A DNA stretch of 13,686 nucleotides from CAJXZP01 sp963974475 (GTDB taxonomy: Bacteria > Bacteroidota > Bacteroidia > Flavobacteriales_G > Salibacteraceae), in the NCBI GenBank assembly GCA_963974475.1, contig CAXBCR010000043.1:1-13686 (forward strand), given 5' to 3'. Both the position numbers and the translations under genes were made by a program. Within the stretch, counting starts at the first letter, position 1; the number at the start of each line of letters is the position of its first letter. Below, piece after piece: positions 1 through 7,744 of this stretch. Below the pieces are notes generated by a model that worked only from the letters and a program-made list of their open reading frames with translations, was not told where the DNA came from and did no database searches.

Positions 1-1099
1 CACCTATCACGTTGCTAAACAAGGTGTAATGCGTACCCAAACACAAAATAGTATCGGCACCCAAATCTACATTCAACACCGAATCGACATCCACAAAAAC
101 GGTGTCGGAACCCACACCGCACAAGTTGGTTGCGGTTGCCCAATTGGTGTTTTGAGTGGACGCGATAATCGCAGAATCTGTACTGCCATTGCTCCAAGCA
201 AAGCTAGCGCGTGAAAAATCAGCGTTGAGTACAACAGAATTACCATTACAAATCACGGTGTCATTACCGAGATTTACCACCGGAATAGTATCGGTTTCTA
301 CCAAAATGGTATCGGCATCAGCGCCACAGAGATTTGTGATGGTCACCGCATAATTTCCGGCAGAATGTACCCAAAGCGTGTCGGTTACCGAAGCATCACT
401 CCACGCATACGAACCAAAAAGGGTAGTGTCACTCAATGCAATGGTATCGCCCAAACACACTACAGTATCGTTACCTAAATTAGCCAACGGAGGCGATAAA
501 AACCACGATTGAATAGTATCAGAAAACGAACCACACAAATTTGTGGTAGTGACTGAAATTAAACCACTTGCCGTAACAGTATCCAAAGCGAAGGTATCTC
601 CCGAAGCCCACAAATAAGAACTCAGCGTGTCATACGCATTTAAAACCAAGGTGTCACCCACGCAAAGCGTGGTATCCGCGCCCAATTCAAAAAGCGGGGC
701 ATGGGTAAAATTAACCACCACGGTATCGGAATCTGCTCCGCAAAAATTGAGTGTAGAAACGTAAAAAGTATCTTGGGTTGTAGCCCAAATAGTGGGCGTA
801 GTATCACTGGTACTCCACAAATAGGAACCGCTTTGAATAGTAGCATCTAAAAACAAAGAATCACCATCACACATCAGTGTGTCATTTGGTAAATGAACCA
901 ATGCCGGGATTAAAGAATCAATCACAATGGTGTCGTAAGCTACGCCACAAATACTTGATATAGCGATAGAAAAAGTATCTGCTTGTAAAATTTTAATACT
1001 CATGGAAGAATCGCCCGTGCTCCACAAATAGTTGAAACTGGTATCGTTAAACAGTAGTTGCATACTATCTCCTTCGCATAAAATGGTGTCGTTGCCTAG
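1..1099 (-). repeat. Tandem 207-bp (69-residue) coding repeats, five full plus one partial
   Basis: Within the giant surface protein the motif L-G-N/A-D-T-x-x-C-x-G starts at residues 463, 532, 601, 670, 739 and 808, an invariant 69-residue (207-bp) step. Each unit continues with a Trp-Ser core (for example YLWSTGD), then a segment ending N/I-x-CG-x-x-x-DT. Each unit therefore carries two cysteines, one near the start and one near residue 51, which could form an intradomain disulfide in the Ig-like fold. The second unit has LPNDT instead of LGNDT. The DNA of the units has diverged while the length has not. The sixth unit is cut by the window edge. Confidence 0.88.
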
Positions 1100-2485
1100 G
1101 TTGGCTATAGGAGTGGGGTTGATGCGAATAGTGTCGTTAATAGTGTCTGAAACGCAACCGCTAAACACAATAACCTCAATAGGATACAGCCCATACTGAT
1201 TAAAAACATGGAGCGGTATCACGTCTTTGCTTGTGTTTAATGCTCCTGAAGTAGGATCTCCGAAATTCCAAGCGACAGAGTCTATAAAATTGGTATCACT
1301 TAAAAATAGGTTGATGGTATCGTATTGGCAGAAAAGGCTGTCTGTGAGGACATTTCGGTGGACGAAAATATTTGCCAATACCGTTGGAAATCCAGCTGCG
1401 GTGTAATTACCTGTATTAAAACCTGCATTATTAAACCCACATGCCGCACCCAATAGGTTGGGTTGACTAATAGTAGCAAGGGGGATGATGAAGCCTCCAC
1501 GACTAATATAAATTTTATTATCAGGTGCTAAAGCAATATCCCAATAGGTATTAGCAATAGGACCAATTAGAGAAGTGGCGATATCCATACCCGAATTAGC
1601 AATAGTTGCAGGTATACCTGAGCTAAAATCGTATTGAACAACCGAGAGACCATAAGTGATGTAGAGTTTCGATAAATTGGGTGAGAATTGTGAGTTAGTG
1701 GGGTATGGCCAAATAACATTGGAAGGAATGTTTAAAGCTAAAGAATTAGTAATAAGGCCAGTGTTGTTGTCAAAATCGTAGTGCTGTGCGGTTTGCCCAG
1801 CTGGGCAACTAACTAAATGCTTGCTGTCGGAAGAGAATTTTAATGGATTGAAACTGTTATAATTCGTTCCTACTCGAGAAGTAATAATAGGGCCTATACC
1901 CGTTGTGCTAATTTGCCGAGCGCAAAAAATATTGGTGTCTGTTTTGTGATAGACAATCCAATAATCTTTATTATTGGCGTGTCGTGTCATGCTCATGCCA
2001 CTGGTTAAATTGCTATCTAATAAGGTTGAAGCAGACACCGATCCCGCTCCAGTATTGGCCTTGATATTAATTACTTCGTAAAACAACTCCGATATGGCTG
2101 AGTTACTTGAGGAGCTCCTAAAATTGAAAAAGTAATACAGAGAATCGTTGCAAGGAAAGGGAAGAATGTTAAGGGATTGTATTCCTGCATTGGTATTGTT
2201 GAACCCCCTATTGAGTATAACGGCATGATTTTTATTCCAAATTTTAGTATGATCGGCATAAAATAACAGGTTCCCATTTCTATCGGATATGGAGGCCGAT
2301 GCAGAGATGGCTTGGATATTACAGGCTTTAACAATGGGTGCACCCTGATTAAAGTCCATCCAAGTACCGGGGCCAAAGCACCAGTTATTGTATTCGCCTT
2401 GGCTGAAGCCAAAAGAACTCGTGCAAAATAGGAGCGCTATGAGGAAGAGGTTCTTCAATTTAGTAAATAATTTGTGCTTAATCAT
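1..2485 (-). CDS. Giant secreted surface protein, propeller + PKD + 69-aa repeats (5' part; continues beyond window)
   Basis: Reading the minus strand from ATG at 2485 gives an open frame of 828 codons with no stop before the window edge, so the 3' end is missing. Residues 1 to about 28 form a signal peptide: a Lys-rich start, a hydrophobic core (LFLIALLF), then SFGFSQG. Residues ~29-375 resemble the N-terminal propeller-like region of Bacteroidota surface proteins; NNWCFGPGTWMDF, SDRNGNLLFYAD and YWDIALAPDNKIYIS are typical phrases. Residues ~381-460 look like a PKD domain (VAWNFGDP ... GLYPIEVIVFSGC). From residue 463 on, 69-residue Ig-like units follow. Proteins of this build usually end in a T9SS or gliding-motility-associated C-terminal domain, which would lie outside the window. 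The role is inferred to be cell-surface adhesion or matrix; ligand unknown. Only about 45 nt separate its start from the terminator of the gene upstream, so its own promoter must be compact or overlap that terminator. None was recognised. Confidence 0.85.
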   Translation of the reverse strand, partial: MIKHKLFTKLKNLFLIALLFCTSSFGFSQGEYNNWCFGPGTWMDFNQGAPIVKACNIQAISASASISDRNGNLLFYADHTKIWNKNHAVILNRGFNNTNAGIQSLNILPFPCNDSLYYFFNFRSSSSNSAISELFYEVINIKANTGAGSVSASTLLDSNLTSGMSMTRHANNKDYWIVYHKTDTNIFCARQISTTGIGPIITSRVGTNYNSFNPLKFSSDSKHLVSCPAGQTAQHYDFDNNTGLITNSLALNIPSNVIWPYPTNSQFSPNLSKLYITYGLSVVQYDFSSGIPATIANSGMDIATSLIGPIANTYWDIALAPDNKIYISRGGFIIPLATISQPNLLGAACGFNNAGFNTGNYTAAGFPTVLANIFVHRNVLTDSLFCQYDTINLFLSDTNFIDSVAWNFGDPTSGALNTSKDVIPLHVFNQYGLYPIEVIVFSGCVSDTINDTIRINPTPIANLGNDTILCEGDSMQLLFNDTSFNYLWSTGDSSMSIKILQADTFSIAISSICGVAYDTIVIDSLIPALVHLPNDTLMCDGDSLFLDATIQSGSYLWSTSDTTPTIWATTQDTFYVSTLNFCGADSDTVVVNFTHAPLFELGADTTLCVGDTLVLNAYDTLSSYLWASGDTFALDTVTASGLISVTTTNLCGSFSDTIQSWFLSPPLANLGNDTVVCLGDTIALSDTTLFGSYAWSDASVTDTLWVHSAGNYAVTITNLCGADADTILVETDTIPVVNLGNDTVICNGNSVVLNADFSRASFAWSNGSTDSAIIASTQNTNWATATNLCGVGSDTVFVDVDSVLNVDLGADTILCLGTHYTLFSNVIG

Positions 2486-2530
2486 TTTATTTAAATGTGA
2501 CTCTTATGATTTGACCATCTAATGTACACC

Positions 2531-2567
2531 AAAAAAAGCGACTACCGAAAGATATTGGTAGTCGCTT
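2531..2567 (-). terminator. Rho-independent terminator for the 2591-5785 gene
   Basis: AGCGACTACC (2537-2546) and GGTAGTCGCT (2557-2566) form a perfect 10-bp stem with a 10-nt loop. On the minus strand the stem is followed directly by a run of seven T (2537-2531). It lies 24 nt past the stop codon of the minus-strand gene ending at 2591, and so separates it from the giant gene starting at 2485. Confidence 0.88.
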
Positions 2568-2590
2568 GTGATTTTAATAATTTGTTTTAA

Positions 2591-5500
2591 TTATTTAATC
2601 AATAGTTTTTGATATTCGGTCTGGTTCTGAATTTTTACCTTAAGTAAATACATGCCAGATTCAAATTGTGCTAAAACAATGGAATGTTCGAAAACAGTAC
2701 TCGATTTTTGAATAACATCACTATACACTAATTTCCCTGCCAAATCGTATACAAATAAATGAACGGGTCCTTCTGTAGAGGAGCTTAAGCTTAATTTAAA
2801 TGTGCCATTGCTTGGGTTTGGAAAAACAGATAATGCGTTGCTGTTTTCTAAAACCGCGGCACTAGTTTCTGGGTTGGTGTTGCTTTGGTCTGTTTTGTAG
2901 TATTGACCAGTTGTACCAGAAGTAGCTAAGTCGCTTCCACGAATAATAAACCCAAGATTTGTCCCTCCAGCATTAGGATGGATTAATCCTGTTTGCATTC
3001 CTTGAAAATCGAAATCAGCTTTATACGCACCGGTAATAAAGGCGAAATTGCCATCATAGCTGATATCAGTTACCGACACGTCTTCAGCATTATAAGATCC
3101 TTGAATCCATGAAAAAGTATTGAGACCCAGTTGGTATTTAGCCATCCATAAATCGGTAGACGAACCGTTACCCATTACATTTGAAGGATTAGTAAAACCT
3201 ACATTATTATTTCCAATAGTTATGGAGCCTCCAAAAAAAGTTCCAGCCACGTATAAATTATTATTTTTAATAGACAGCCTTTCTGCACTTGATTCATGTA
3301 GGGATGAATTACTTTCTTTAACAAAAGACGATTCGATAATACCAAAATTAGGATTTAGATTAACCACCATAGCATTATTGAAGCTAGTACTCCAAGTACT
3401 CCAATTAGGTAAAGATCCATTTACCTGAATAGCCATCCATAAGCTTCCGTTGCTTTCTAATACTAAATCGTTCGCACTTACAAAATTAGTAGCGTTAGCC
3501 GCTTGCATGTTCACCATAGTGGTTCCATCTGATAGTAAGATAACCGCTTCTTGCGTTCCATTTACATATATATTTCCTAATCCAAAGTTGGCAATGTTGG
3601 TTAGATTAGCTGTAGCATATATCCTAGTGTCATCCAATACCATTGCAGTAATTATATTGTTAGGATTATTATCTAAAATTGGAGGAGCCATCATAGAAGT
3701 ACCTGTAAACTTCATAACAGCCGCATTAACAGATCCACCAATATCAAATTGACCTGCAAAATAGGAATCGTCATTTACCGCATCATAAATAACTTGATTA
3801 ACAATATCGGTACTTGCTAAGGTGTACAAAGAGGCAGCATTTGGTAGGTCGCCATCTGTTTTAGTAATGTCTATACTAAATACGTTTTCCGTATTTGAGT
3901 TAAGGGTCACCAATTTCGTAGCCGGTTTCGAGGAGACCATAGTAAAACTATTGCTTCCTGGGTTTGGAAATTGCACATACACTCTAATCTTTGACCCGTT
4001 AAACTGAAGGTCTACGCCTGTAAAATCACTTATATTTAAAGCAGAACTATGCACAATCCACTGTTCGGTACCACATTCATCATATTTTACTATAAAAACA
4101 CCTGGTTTTGATGAATTACCTGCTGAAATTGAAGTCCCGTCCACCTCGGTGGTACCTTTAAACTCACCTAAAACATACACATCACCATTGGAGGGGTCGG
4201 ATAGTACCTTAATGGTCTTATCTTCGTTGCTACTGGTGTTATTGGTTGTTTTGTGCCATGTAGTAGGGTCTGTCACTATGGTGTGTGAATTATTGGCTTC
4301 ACAACCATTTGGATCAGTAGTTGTGACAAGGTAATTTCCAGGGCTTAAATTAGAAATAGTACTTGAATTGCTTCCAGTAGACCAATGATAAGTGTGGCCG
4401 CTACCTGTATATGCAATTTCACCATTTGATTGACCATCGCAGGTTTCGTTGGTTAAAATGGATGTTGCAGCTGCAATGGTTGGCGCATTGTTTAGAATAT
4501 TCATGGATCCCGTGTATTCACAACCTTCCGCATCAGTTATAATAAAGCTATGATTTTGGTTTCCAACCATATTTTGTATTGTATAGTTTGGTCCAGTGAT
4601 TGGACCTGAACTAGAACCAGCAGTAGAAGTAATTATATAGGGAGGTACACCTCCGGTAATACCATTAAATGTCATTGTTCCATTAGAAATACCCTTACAA
4701 GTGGCATTTGTTCGGGATAATGAGCCTACTGAAATAGCAGCGGTAGCCAGCGGAGCTGTGGTGATCATTCCGTTAAGTTTTGTACTACATCCTGTTGCTG
4801 AGATTACTTCAACATTGTAAGTTCCAGGATTAACGGGTGGAAGATTGGGGCCTGTGACAGAAGTTAATAGATAAGTTCCAAGATACCATTTATAGGTATA
4901 GGGGGCAGTACCTCCAGAAACAGATAAATCTATAGTGGCGCCTTCCCCAAAACATTTTGGTTGAGTAATAGTGGCGGTTACTACTGGCGCAGGGTTAACG
5001 GTTGCGGTAACAGGAGATCCTGAAACATTACATTGACCATTAACATCAAATTTAGGAATGTAAGTTGTGGTTACTAAAGGATTAACGGTAGCATTTTGAG
5101 AATTTGCTACAACTGTTGAGCCTTTGTACCATTTTATATTAACCTTATTTGGATTGGGTACAATGGTATTAAAATGTGGAACGGCTGTCCCTGTATAACC
5201 AGCAACATTATACGAAGATGTTAAAGATACTGGATTTCCTGGGCAAGTTGTTGAGGCAATTGACGAGTTAGCGAAGTTACTTGCCTGATTCCAAACATTG
5301 ATTTTAAATGTGTAATTGAGACCACCATGACCCGCAATAGGGGTGTTTGCTTGTCCTGAATTATATGAGTAATTACTAGGAGACATACAAATATATACAG
5401 ATTTAATGTAATTAGGCACATAGAAATACAGACTAGATCCATATTCAAAATCGGTAATTTTATATTGATAAATTGATGTTCCAGAACCGTGTAATGCGAA

Positions 5501-5785
5501 AATTTGTCCACCAGCATTAACTCCAATAGCCCACACTTTTTGTGTTTTATAAGTATTTCCTGTTGGATAACCTTGCGAGGGTTGATAAGGTGATCCATTG
5601 AATAGTAGATTTGAAGTAATTGCAATTTTACCCCCAGTAGCGTCACAACTAACATAGCCATCATTAGAATTTACTCCTTGGTTAACTTGTCCGGCTTGCG
5701 AAATAATTTCCCAAGTTTGCCCAAACCCATCACCTGCAAAAGCGGCAAAGAGGATCATCATTAATAAGTACTTTAAGTTTTTCAT
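2591..5785 (-). CDS. T9SS-secreted surface protein with SprB-like repeats and C-terminal sorting domain
   Basis: A protein of 1064 residues from the ATG at 5785. This start is preferred over the in-frame ATG at 5815 because it places a good signal peptide right at the N-terminus (MKNLKYLLMMILFAAFAGDG, cleavage near GFGQ). Residues ~24-190 are an unassigned beta-rich region. Residues ~190-510 hold Ig/SprB-like repeats, seen as recurring C-x-G-x-x-x-G and GG-x-x-PY phrases (QPKCFGEGATIDL, NATCKGISNGTMTF, NETCDGQSNGEIAYTG). Residues ~510-950 contain propeller-like strands such as GDVYVLGEFKG and NNLYVAGTFFGG. The last ~78 residues are a type A T9SS sorting domain: LSVFPNPSNGTFKL, then VYDLAGKLVYSD, then ESGMYLLKVKIQ and a basic end, QKLLIK. 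Export through the outer membrane and surface attachment follow from that domain; the ligand is unknown. It has its own terminator and lies downstream of a LuxR-type regulator. Confidence 0.9.
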   Translation of the reverse strand: MKNLKYLLMMILFAAFAGDGFGQTWEIISQAGQVNQGVNSNDGYVSCDATGGKIAITSNLLFNGSPYQPSQGYPTGNTYKTQKVWAIGVNAGGQIFALHGSGTSIYQYKITDFEYGSSLYFYVPNYIKSVYICMSPSNYSYNSGQANTPIAGHGGLNYTFKINVWNQASNFANSSIASTTCPGNPVSLTSSYNVAGYTGTAVPHFNTIVPNPNKVNIKWYKGSTVVANSQNATVNPLVTTTYIPKFDVNGQCNVSGSPVTATVNPAPVVTATITQPKCFGEGATIDLSVSGGTAPYTYKWYLGTYLLTSVTGPNLPPVNPGTYNVEVISATGCSTKLNGMITTAPLATAAISVGSLSRTNATCKGISNGTMTFNGITGGVPPYIITSTAGSSSGPITGPNYTIQNMVGNQNHSFIITDAEGCEYTGSMNILNNAPTIAAATSILTNETCDGQSNGEIAYTGSGHTYHWSTGSNSSTISNLSPGNYLVTTTDPNGCEANNSHTIVTDPTTWHKTTNNTSSNEDKTIKVLSDPSNGDVYVLGEFKGTTEVDGTSISAGNSSKPGVFIVKYDECGTEQWIVHSSALNISDFTGVDLQFNGSKIRVYVQFPNPGSNSFTMVSSKPATKLVTLNSNTENVFSIDITKTDGDLPNAASLYTLASTDIVNQVIYDAVNDDSYFAGQFDIGGSVNAAVMKFTGTSMMAPPILDNNPNNIITAMVLDDTRIYATANLTNIANFGLGNIYVNGTQEAVILLSDGTTMVNMQAANATNFVSANDLVLESNGSLWMAIQVNGSLPNWSTWSTSFNNAMVVNLNPNFGIIESSFVKESNSSLHESSAERLSIKNNNLYVAGTFFGGSITIGNNNVGFTNPSNVMGNGSSTDLWMAKYQLGLNTFSWIQGSYNAEDVSVTDISYDGNFAFITGAYKADFDFQGMQTGLIHPNAGGTNLGFIIRGSDLATSGTTGQYYKTDQSNTNPETSAAVLENSNALSVFPNPSNGTFKLSLSSSTEGPVHLFVYDLAGKLVYSDVIQKSSTVFEHSIVLAQFESGMYLLKVKIQNQTEYQKLLIK

Positions 5786-5857
5786 AATAATTAATTTATA
5801 TAAGTTAATGAGCAATGTTGCTCGGTATAAAGGTTCAAAAAGGGATTGGAATTGGGG

Positions 5858-5875
5858 TGTGGTATATTTGCCACA
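5858..5875. promoter_or_regulatory. 18-bp palindrome, copy 1 (operator-like)
   Basis: TGTGGTATATTTGCCACA has 5-bp perfect outer arms, extending to 7 bp with one T/G mismatch around the centre TATT. It lies 73 bp upstream of the surface-protein start codon and shares 17 of 18 bases with the palindrome at 5945-5962. This size and symmetry suit a dimeric HTH regulator. It could also fold as a small hairpin, but no T-run follows on the minus strand. Confidence 0.5.
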
Positions 5876-5897
5876 TTTTCAAAAATATTTTGGTTCA

Positions 5898-5914
5898 GTA
5901 AACGTAGTGTTTAC
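5898..5914. promoter_or_regulatory. 17-bp dyad between the two palindrome copies
   Basis: GTAAAC (5898-5903) and GTTTAC (5909-5914) are perfect inverted arms around a 5-bp centre. The dyad lies between the two TGTGG-N8-CCACA sites, in the same spacer between the regulator stop and the surface-protein start. A regulatory role is inferred only from symmetry and position. Confidence 0.3.
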
Positions 5915-5944
5915 GGTTTTGTATAAGAAATAATCGTTTTTTGA

Positions 5945-5962
5945 TGTGGTATATTTACCACA
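5945..5962. promoter_or_regulatory. 18-bp palindrome, copy 2 (operator-like)
   Basis: TGTGGTATATTTACCACA is a perfect 7-bp inverted repeat around TATT. It begins 87 bp from the start of copy 1 and ends 9 bp before the regulator's stop codon. On the minus strand it is followed by TCAAAAAAC, not a T-run, so a terminator for the regulator is less likely than a protein-binding site. Confidence 0.5.
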
Positions 5963-5971
5963 AGGCCATTT

Positions 5972-6667
5972 TTAAGGGCGCGTAAAATTCATAATAAATG
6001 GGTTGTGTCGTTTAAATTTTTCTCGGGTTAAATGAACCCATCTATTCGCAATGGAAATGGCTACTAATTCAACACTAGTAGAAGCCAATGCTTTTGATTT
6101 TATTCGGTTAATGTGGTTTTGAATATTGGACACCGAGCAGTTTAACACTTCGGCAGTTTCATTATTTGTAAACCCGTGACAAATTAAATTCAAAACTTGT
6201 TGTTCTCTTGCTGTAAATATGGGCATGGCCAACTTTTGTGTGCCTTTAGGGTTTTGTAACCATATACTTTCAGGAATTTGGTCGTTGGCATAATAGCCTT
6301 TTTGCGCAAGGTCAGCCACTATTTGTGGCGCATTGGATACCGTAATAGAATTTATGGTAAGGTAACCACTAATATTACTGCGGTGTATGAGTTGTTTGAA
6401 ATCTTCTTGCAAAGGGAGTCCAATTAATAGCACGTTAATTTTACATTTACTTCTAAGATTTAGTTCATTATGCGCAAATAAGTAACGTGCCGAAGGTCTT
6501 ACAAAGAGGATATGGTCAGCGAGTGTGTTTTTTTCAATGTAGTTGAGCAATATTTTTTCATCTTGCCCAGCATAACCCACTTCAAAGTGTGCTGATTCAA
6601 AAGTATGTTTCACCATATCGGATAACCATGGGTCTTCGGTTAAAACAGAAATAATAGTACGAGCCAT
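5972..6667 (-). CDS. LuxR/NarL-type HTH regulator with degenerate receiver-like domain
   Basis: A protein of 231 residues from the ATG at 6667 (MARTIISVLTEDPWL). An in-frame ATG at 6694 would add nine residues that do not look like part of the fold. Residues ~1-135 resemble a response-regulator receiver in layout: strand TIISVLTED, strand HILFVRPSA, strand INVLLIGLP, then ISGYLTINS. The phosphoacceptor Asp is absent (Val56/Arg57 in its place), and the conserved Lys of the GYLxK motif is replaced by Ile105. Residues ~150-211 are a clear LuxR-type HTH: FTAREQQVLNLICHGFTNNE, then VSNIQNHINRIKSKALAS. It is inferred to be a phosphorylation-independent DNA-binding protein. It lies just upstream of the 2591-5785 surface protein gene in the same direction, with a 186-bp spacer holding paired palindromes that are candidate target sites. 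A run of nine G sits upstream of its start. Confidence 0.85.
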   Translation of the reverse strand: MARTIISVLTEDPWLSDMVKHTFESAHFEVGYAGQDEKILLNYIEKNTLADHILFVRPSARYLFAHNELNLRSKCKINVLLIGLPLQEDFKQLIHRSNISGYLTINSITVSNAPQIVADLAQKGYYANDQIPESIWLQNPKGTQKLAMPIFTAREQQVLNLICHGFTNNETAEVLNCSVSNIQNHINRIKSKALASTSVELVAISIANRWVHLTREKFKRHNPFIMNFTRP

Positions 6668-6710
6668 AAGAGTATATTTAGAGATGTAGTACAATCGATT
6701 TATAACTCGC

Positions 6711-6718
6711 CAAATATC
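6711..6718 (-). promoter_or_regulatory. Possible -7 box of the LuxR-type regulator
   Basis: On the minus strand GATATTTG matches the Bacteroidota -7 consensus TAnnTTTG in seven of eight positions, 44-51 nt upstream of the regulator ATG. No TTG-type -33 element stands at the usual distance; the homopolymer tract at 6730-6738 occupies the spacer instead. This is a weak call based on consensus and spacing only. Confidence 0.25.
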
Positions 6719-6729
6719 AGTAATTTACA

Positions 6730-6738
6730 GGGGGGGGG
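6730..6738. repeat. Nine-G homopolymer upstream of the regulator
   Basis: Nine consecutive G (C on the regulator's coding strand) stand in an AT-rich spacer, 63-71 nt upstream of the regulator start. Runs of this length are prone to slippage in replication. It begins 11 nt upstream of the possible -7 box, so length changes would alter promoter spacing if that box is real. Confidence 0.6.
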
Positions 6739-6935
6739 CTTTCGTTATTTGGTCAATTTGTTTCATTATTTTGTCATTTCTGTAGGTGCGGAGAGGGATT
6801 GTTTTGATGGTTTATGGAAAATCATAGAATTTTTGTACGGCTTGTTTTATTATGGAATCTTTCTAGTTTTTGGTTTTTTTTAAGTTTATCATACTCTATG
6901 GTTTGTTGGGTGTTTGAAATCTAAATTTCAAATTA

Positions 6936-6960
6936 GCTGCTCTGGCCACTGAGCGGAGCC
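6936..6960. repeat. Intergenic module C, copy 1 (hairpin)
   Basis: GCTCTG (6939-6944) and CGGAGC (6954-6959) enclose a 9-nt loop ending in actgag. The stem matches copy 3 at 7829-7849 with one change that keeps a wobble pair. It runs straight into module A copy 1. Confidence 0.55.
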
Positions 6961-7045
6961 TCTGAAAAAATAAGCAACACTTAATATTCAATAAACAATA
7001 ATCAATGGTTGCGGTGGTAGTCTAATAACTGGAGTGTTTTCGTTA
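6953..7045. repeat. Intergenic module A, copy 1
   Basis: About 93 bp that match 7858-7949 at most positions. Shared phrases include ataagcaacact, attcaataaacaataatc, aatggtt and gtggtagtctaata, then gagtgtttt. AACACT near the left and AGTGTT near the right can pair, and this pairing is kept in the second copy. Confidence 0.75.
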
Positions 7046-7047
7046 AG

Positions 7048-7107
7048 TTTTTTTACTTCAACATTCAACATTCAACATTCCTTGTTGGGTATTCGTTATT
7101 TTTTTCT
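7048..7107. repeat. Intergenic module B, copy 1
   Basis: A T-run, then acttcaacattcaacattc (with an extra internal acattca step), then cttgttgggtattcgttatt and a second T-run. It recurs at 7258-7300 and 7669-7721. It contains a short tandem repeat of ATTCAAC. Confidence 0.7.
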
Positions 7108-7110
7108 CAG

Positions 7111-7152
7111 GTCAAACCTCAAGTTAGCGTCTCCGGACACTGAGAGGAGCCT
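7111..7152. repeat. Intergenic module C, copy 2
   Basis: It shares caaacctcaagtt and ctccggacactgag with copy 3 at 7810-7850. Its hairpin is weakened to a CTCC/GGAG stem because one arm reads agaggagcc instead of agcggagcc. Confidence 0.6.
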
Positions 7153-7204
7153 TTGCCAAACTATTTCCAAAGTTGCAGGATTCTTTGAATAAACTTTGGC
7201 AAAG
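7151..7204. repeat. Inverted repeat CTTTGCCAAA / TTTGGCAAAG
   Basis: Perfect 10-bp arms at 7151-7160 and 7195-7204 are separated by 34 nt. The left arm starts at the end of module C copy 2, so the two may belong to one composite element. No function can be assigned. Confidence 0.5.
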
Positions 7205-7257
7205 TTCTATATACCTAAACCTTTCTTAGAAAAATCAAAATTCCGTTTTTTAAACTC

Positions 7258-7300
7258 TTTTTTTTACTTCATCATTCAACATTCCTTGTTTGATATTCGA
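7258..7300. repeat. Intergenic module B, copy 2
   Basis: A T-run, then acttcatcattcaacattcc and ttgtttgatattcg. It matches the other B copies over most of its length but lacks the trailing T-run. Confidence 0.6.
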
Positions 7301-7390
7301 AATAATTCGCATCGTTTTAAAACCCCAATAATAAAAACTTCCTAGAATATTGTCCTCAATTAAATGGTTAACTGTAAAATAGTAAACAAA

Positions 7391-7560
7391 CCGACTTCCC
7401 CCTCTTCGTTCCGATAGTAATCGGAAGGGGCTGAGGGATTGACTCTCGAGTTTAATAAATTAATTCCGGTTGCCTAAAACGAGTCGCTTCGAGTCAATCC
7501 CCCTAGATTATTCGCGAGCTCATAATCTTCCCCCTCCTCCAAGGGGGACTTACTTGTGGG
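7391..7560. repeat. Nested inverted-repeat element
   Basis: An outer pair GGGATTGACTC (7435-7445) and GAGTCAATCCC (7491-7501) is perfect over 11 bp. It is flanked by smaller hairpins: TTCCGAT/ATCGGAA (7409-7426, 4-nt loop), GATTAT/ATAATC (7506-7527) and CCCCCT/AGGGGG (7530-7547). The GC-rich, pyrimidine-rich text differs from the surrounding AT-rich sequence. It looks like a REP- or MITE-like unit; no transposase is nearby. Confidence 0.6.
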
Positions 7561-7668
7561 TTGTTTTTTAGTGGGTGGTAGGAGCAGGAATTGGGTGATT
7601 TTCGAGTAACTTGGCCTGGCGAATTGAATTACATTTTGGATTACAGCAATCAAAATTCTTTAATTCAT

Positions 7669-7721
7669 TTTTTTTTCACTTCAACATTCATCATTCCTTG
7701 TTGGATATTCGTTATTTTTTC
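7669..7721. repeat. Intergenic module B, copy 3
   Basis: A T-run, then acttcaacattcatcattcc, then ttgttggatattcgttatt and a T-run. It is the closest match to copy 1 and, as there, a C module follows on the right. Confidence 0.7.
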
Positions 7722-7744
7722 TAAAAGCAAATACGTAAATTGAA

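Noticed and set aside
2071..2412. 113-residue open frame on the minus strand
   Set aside because: It lies in another frame over the N-terminal coding region of the giant surface protein, whose frame is continuous and has recognisable domains.
2486..2530. Promoter of the giant surface protein
   Set aside because: No TAnnTTTG box with a proper upstream TTG could be found in this short spacer; only the adjacent terminator is clear.
5221..5664. 147-residue open frame on the minus strand
   Set aside because: It overlaps the surface-protein gene in another frame and has no domain-like content.
5786..5815. Upstream ATG (5815) as the start of the surface protein
   Set aside because: It would place ten extra residues before a signal peptide that begins correctly at 5785.
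5945..5962. Palindrome as the regulator's terminator
   Set aside because: On the minus strand it is followed by TCAAAAAAC rather than a T-run, and a near-identical copy lies 87 bp further on.
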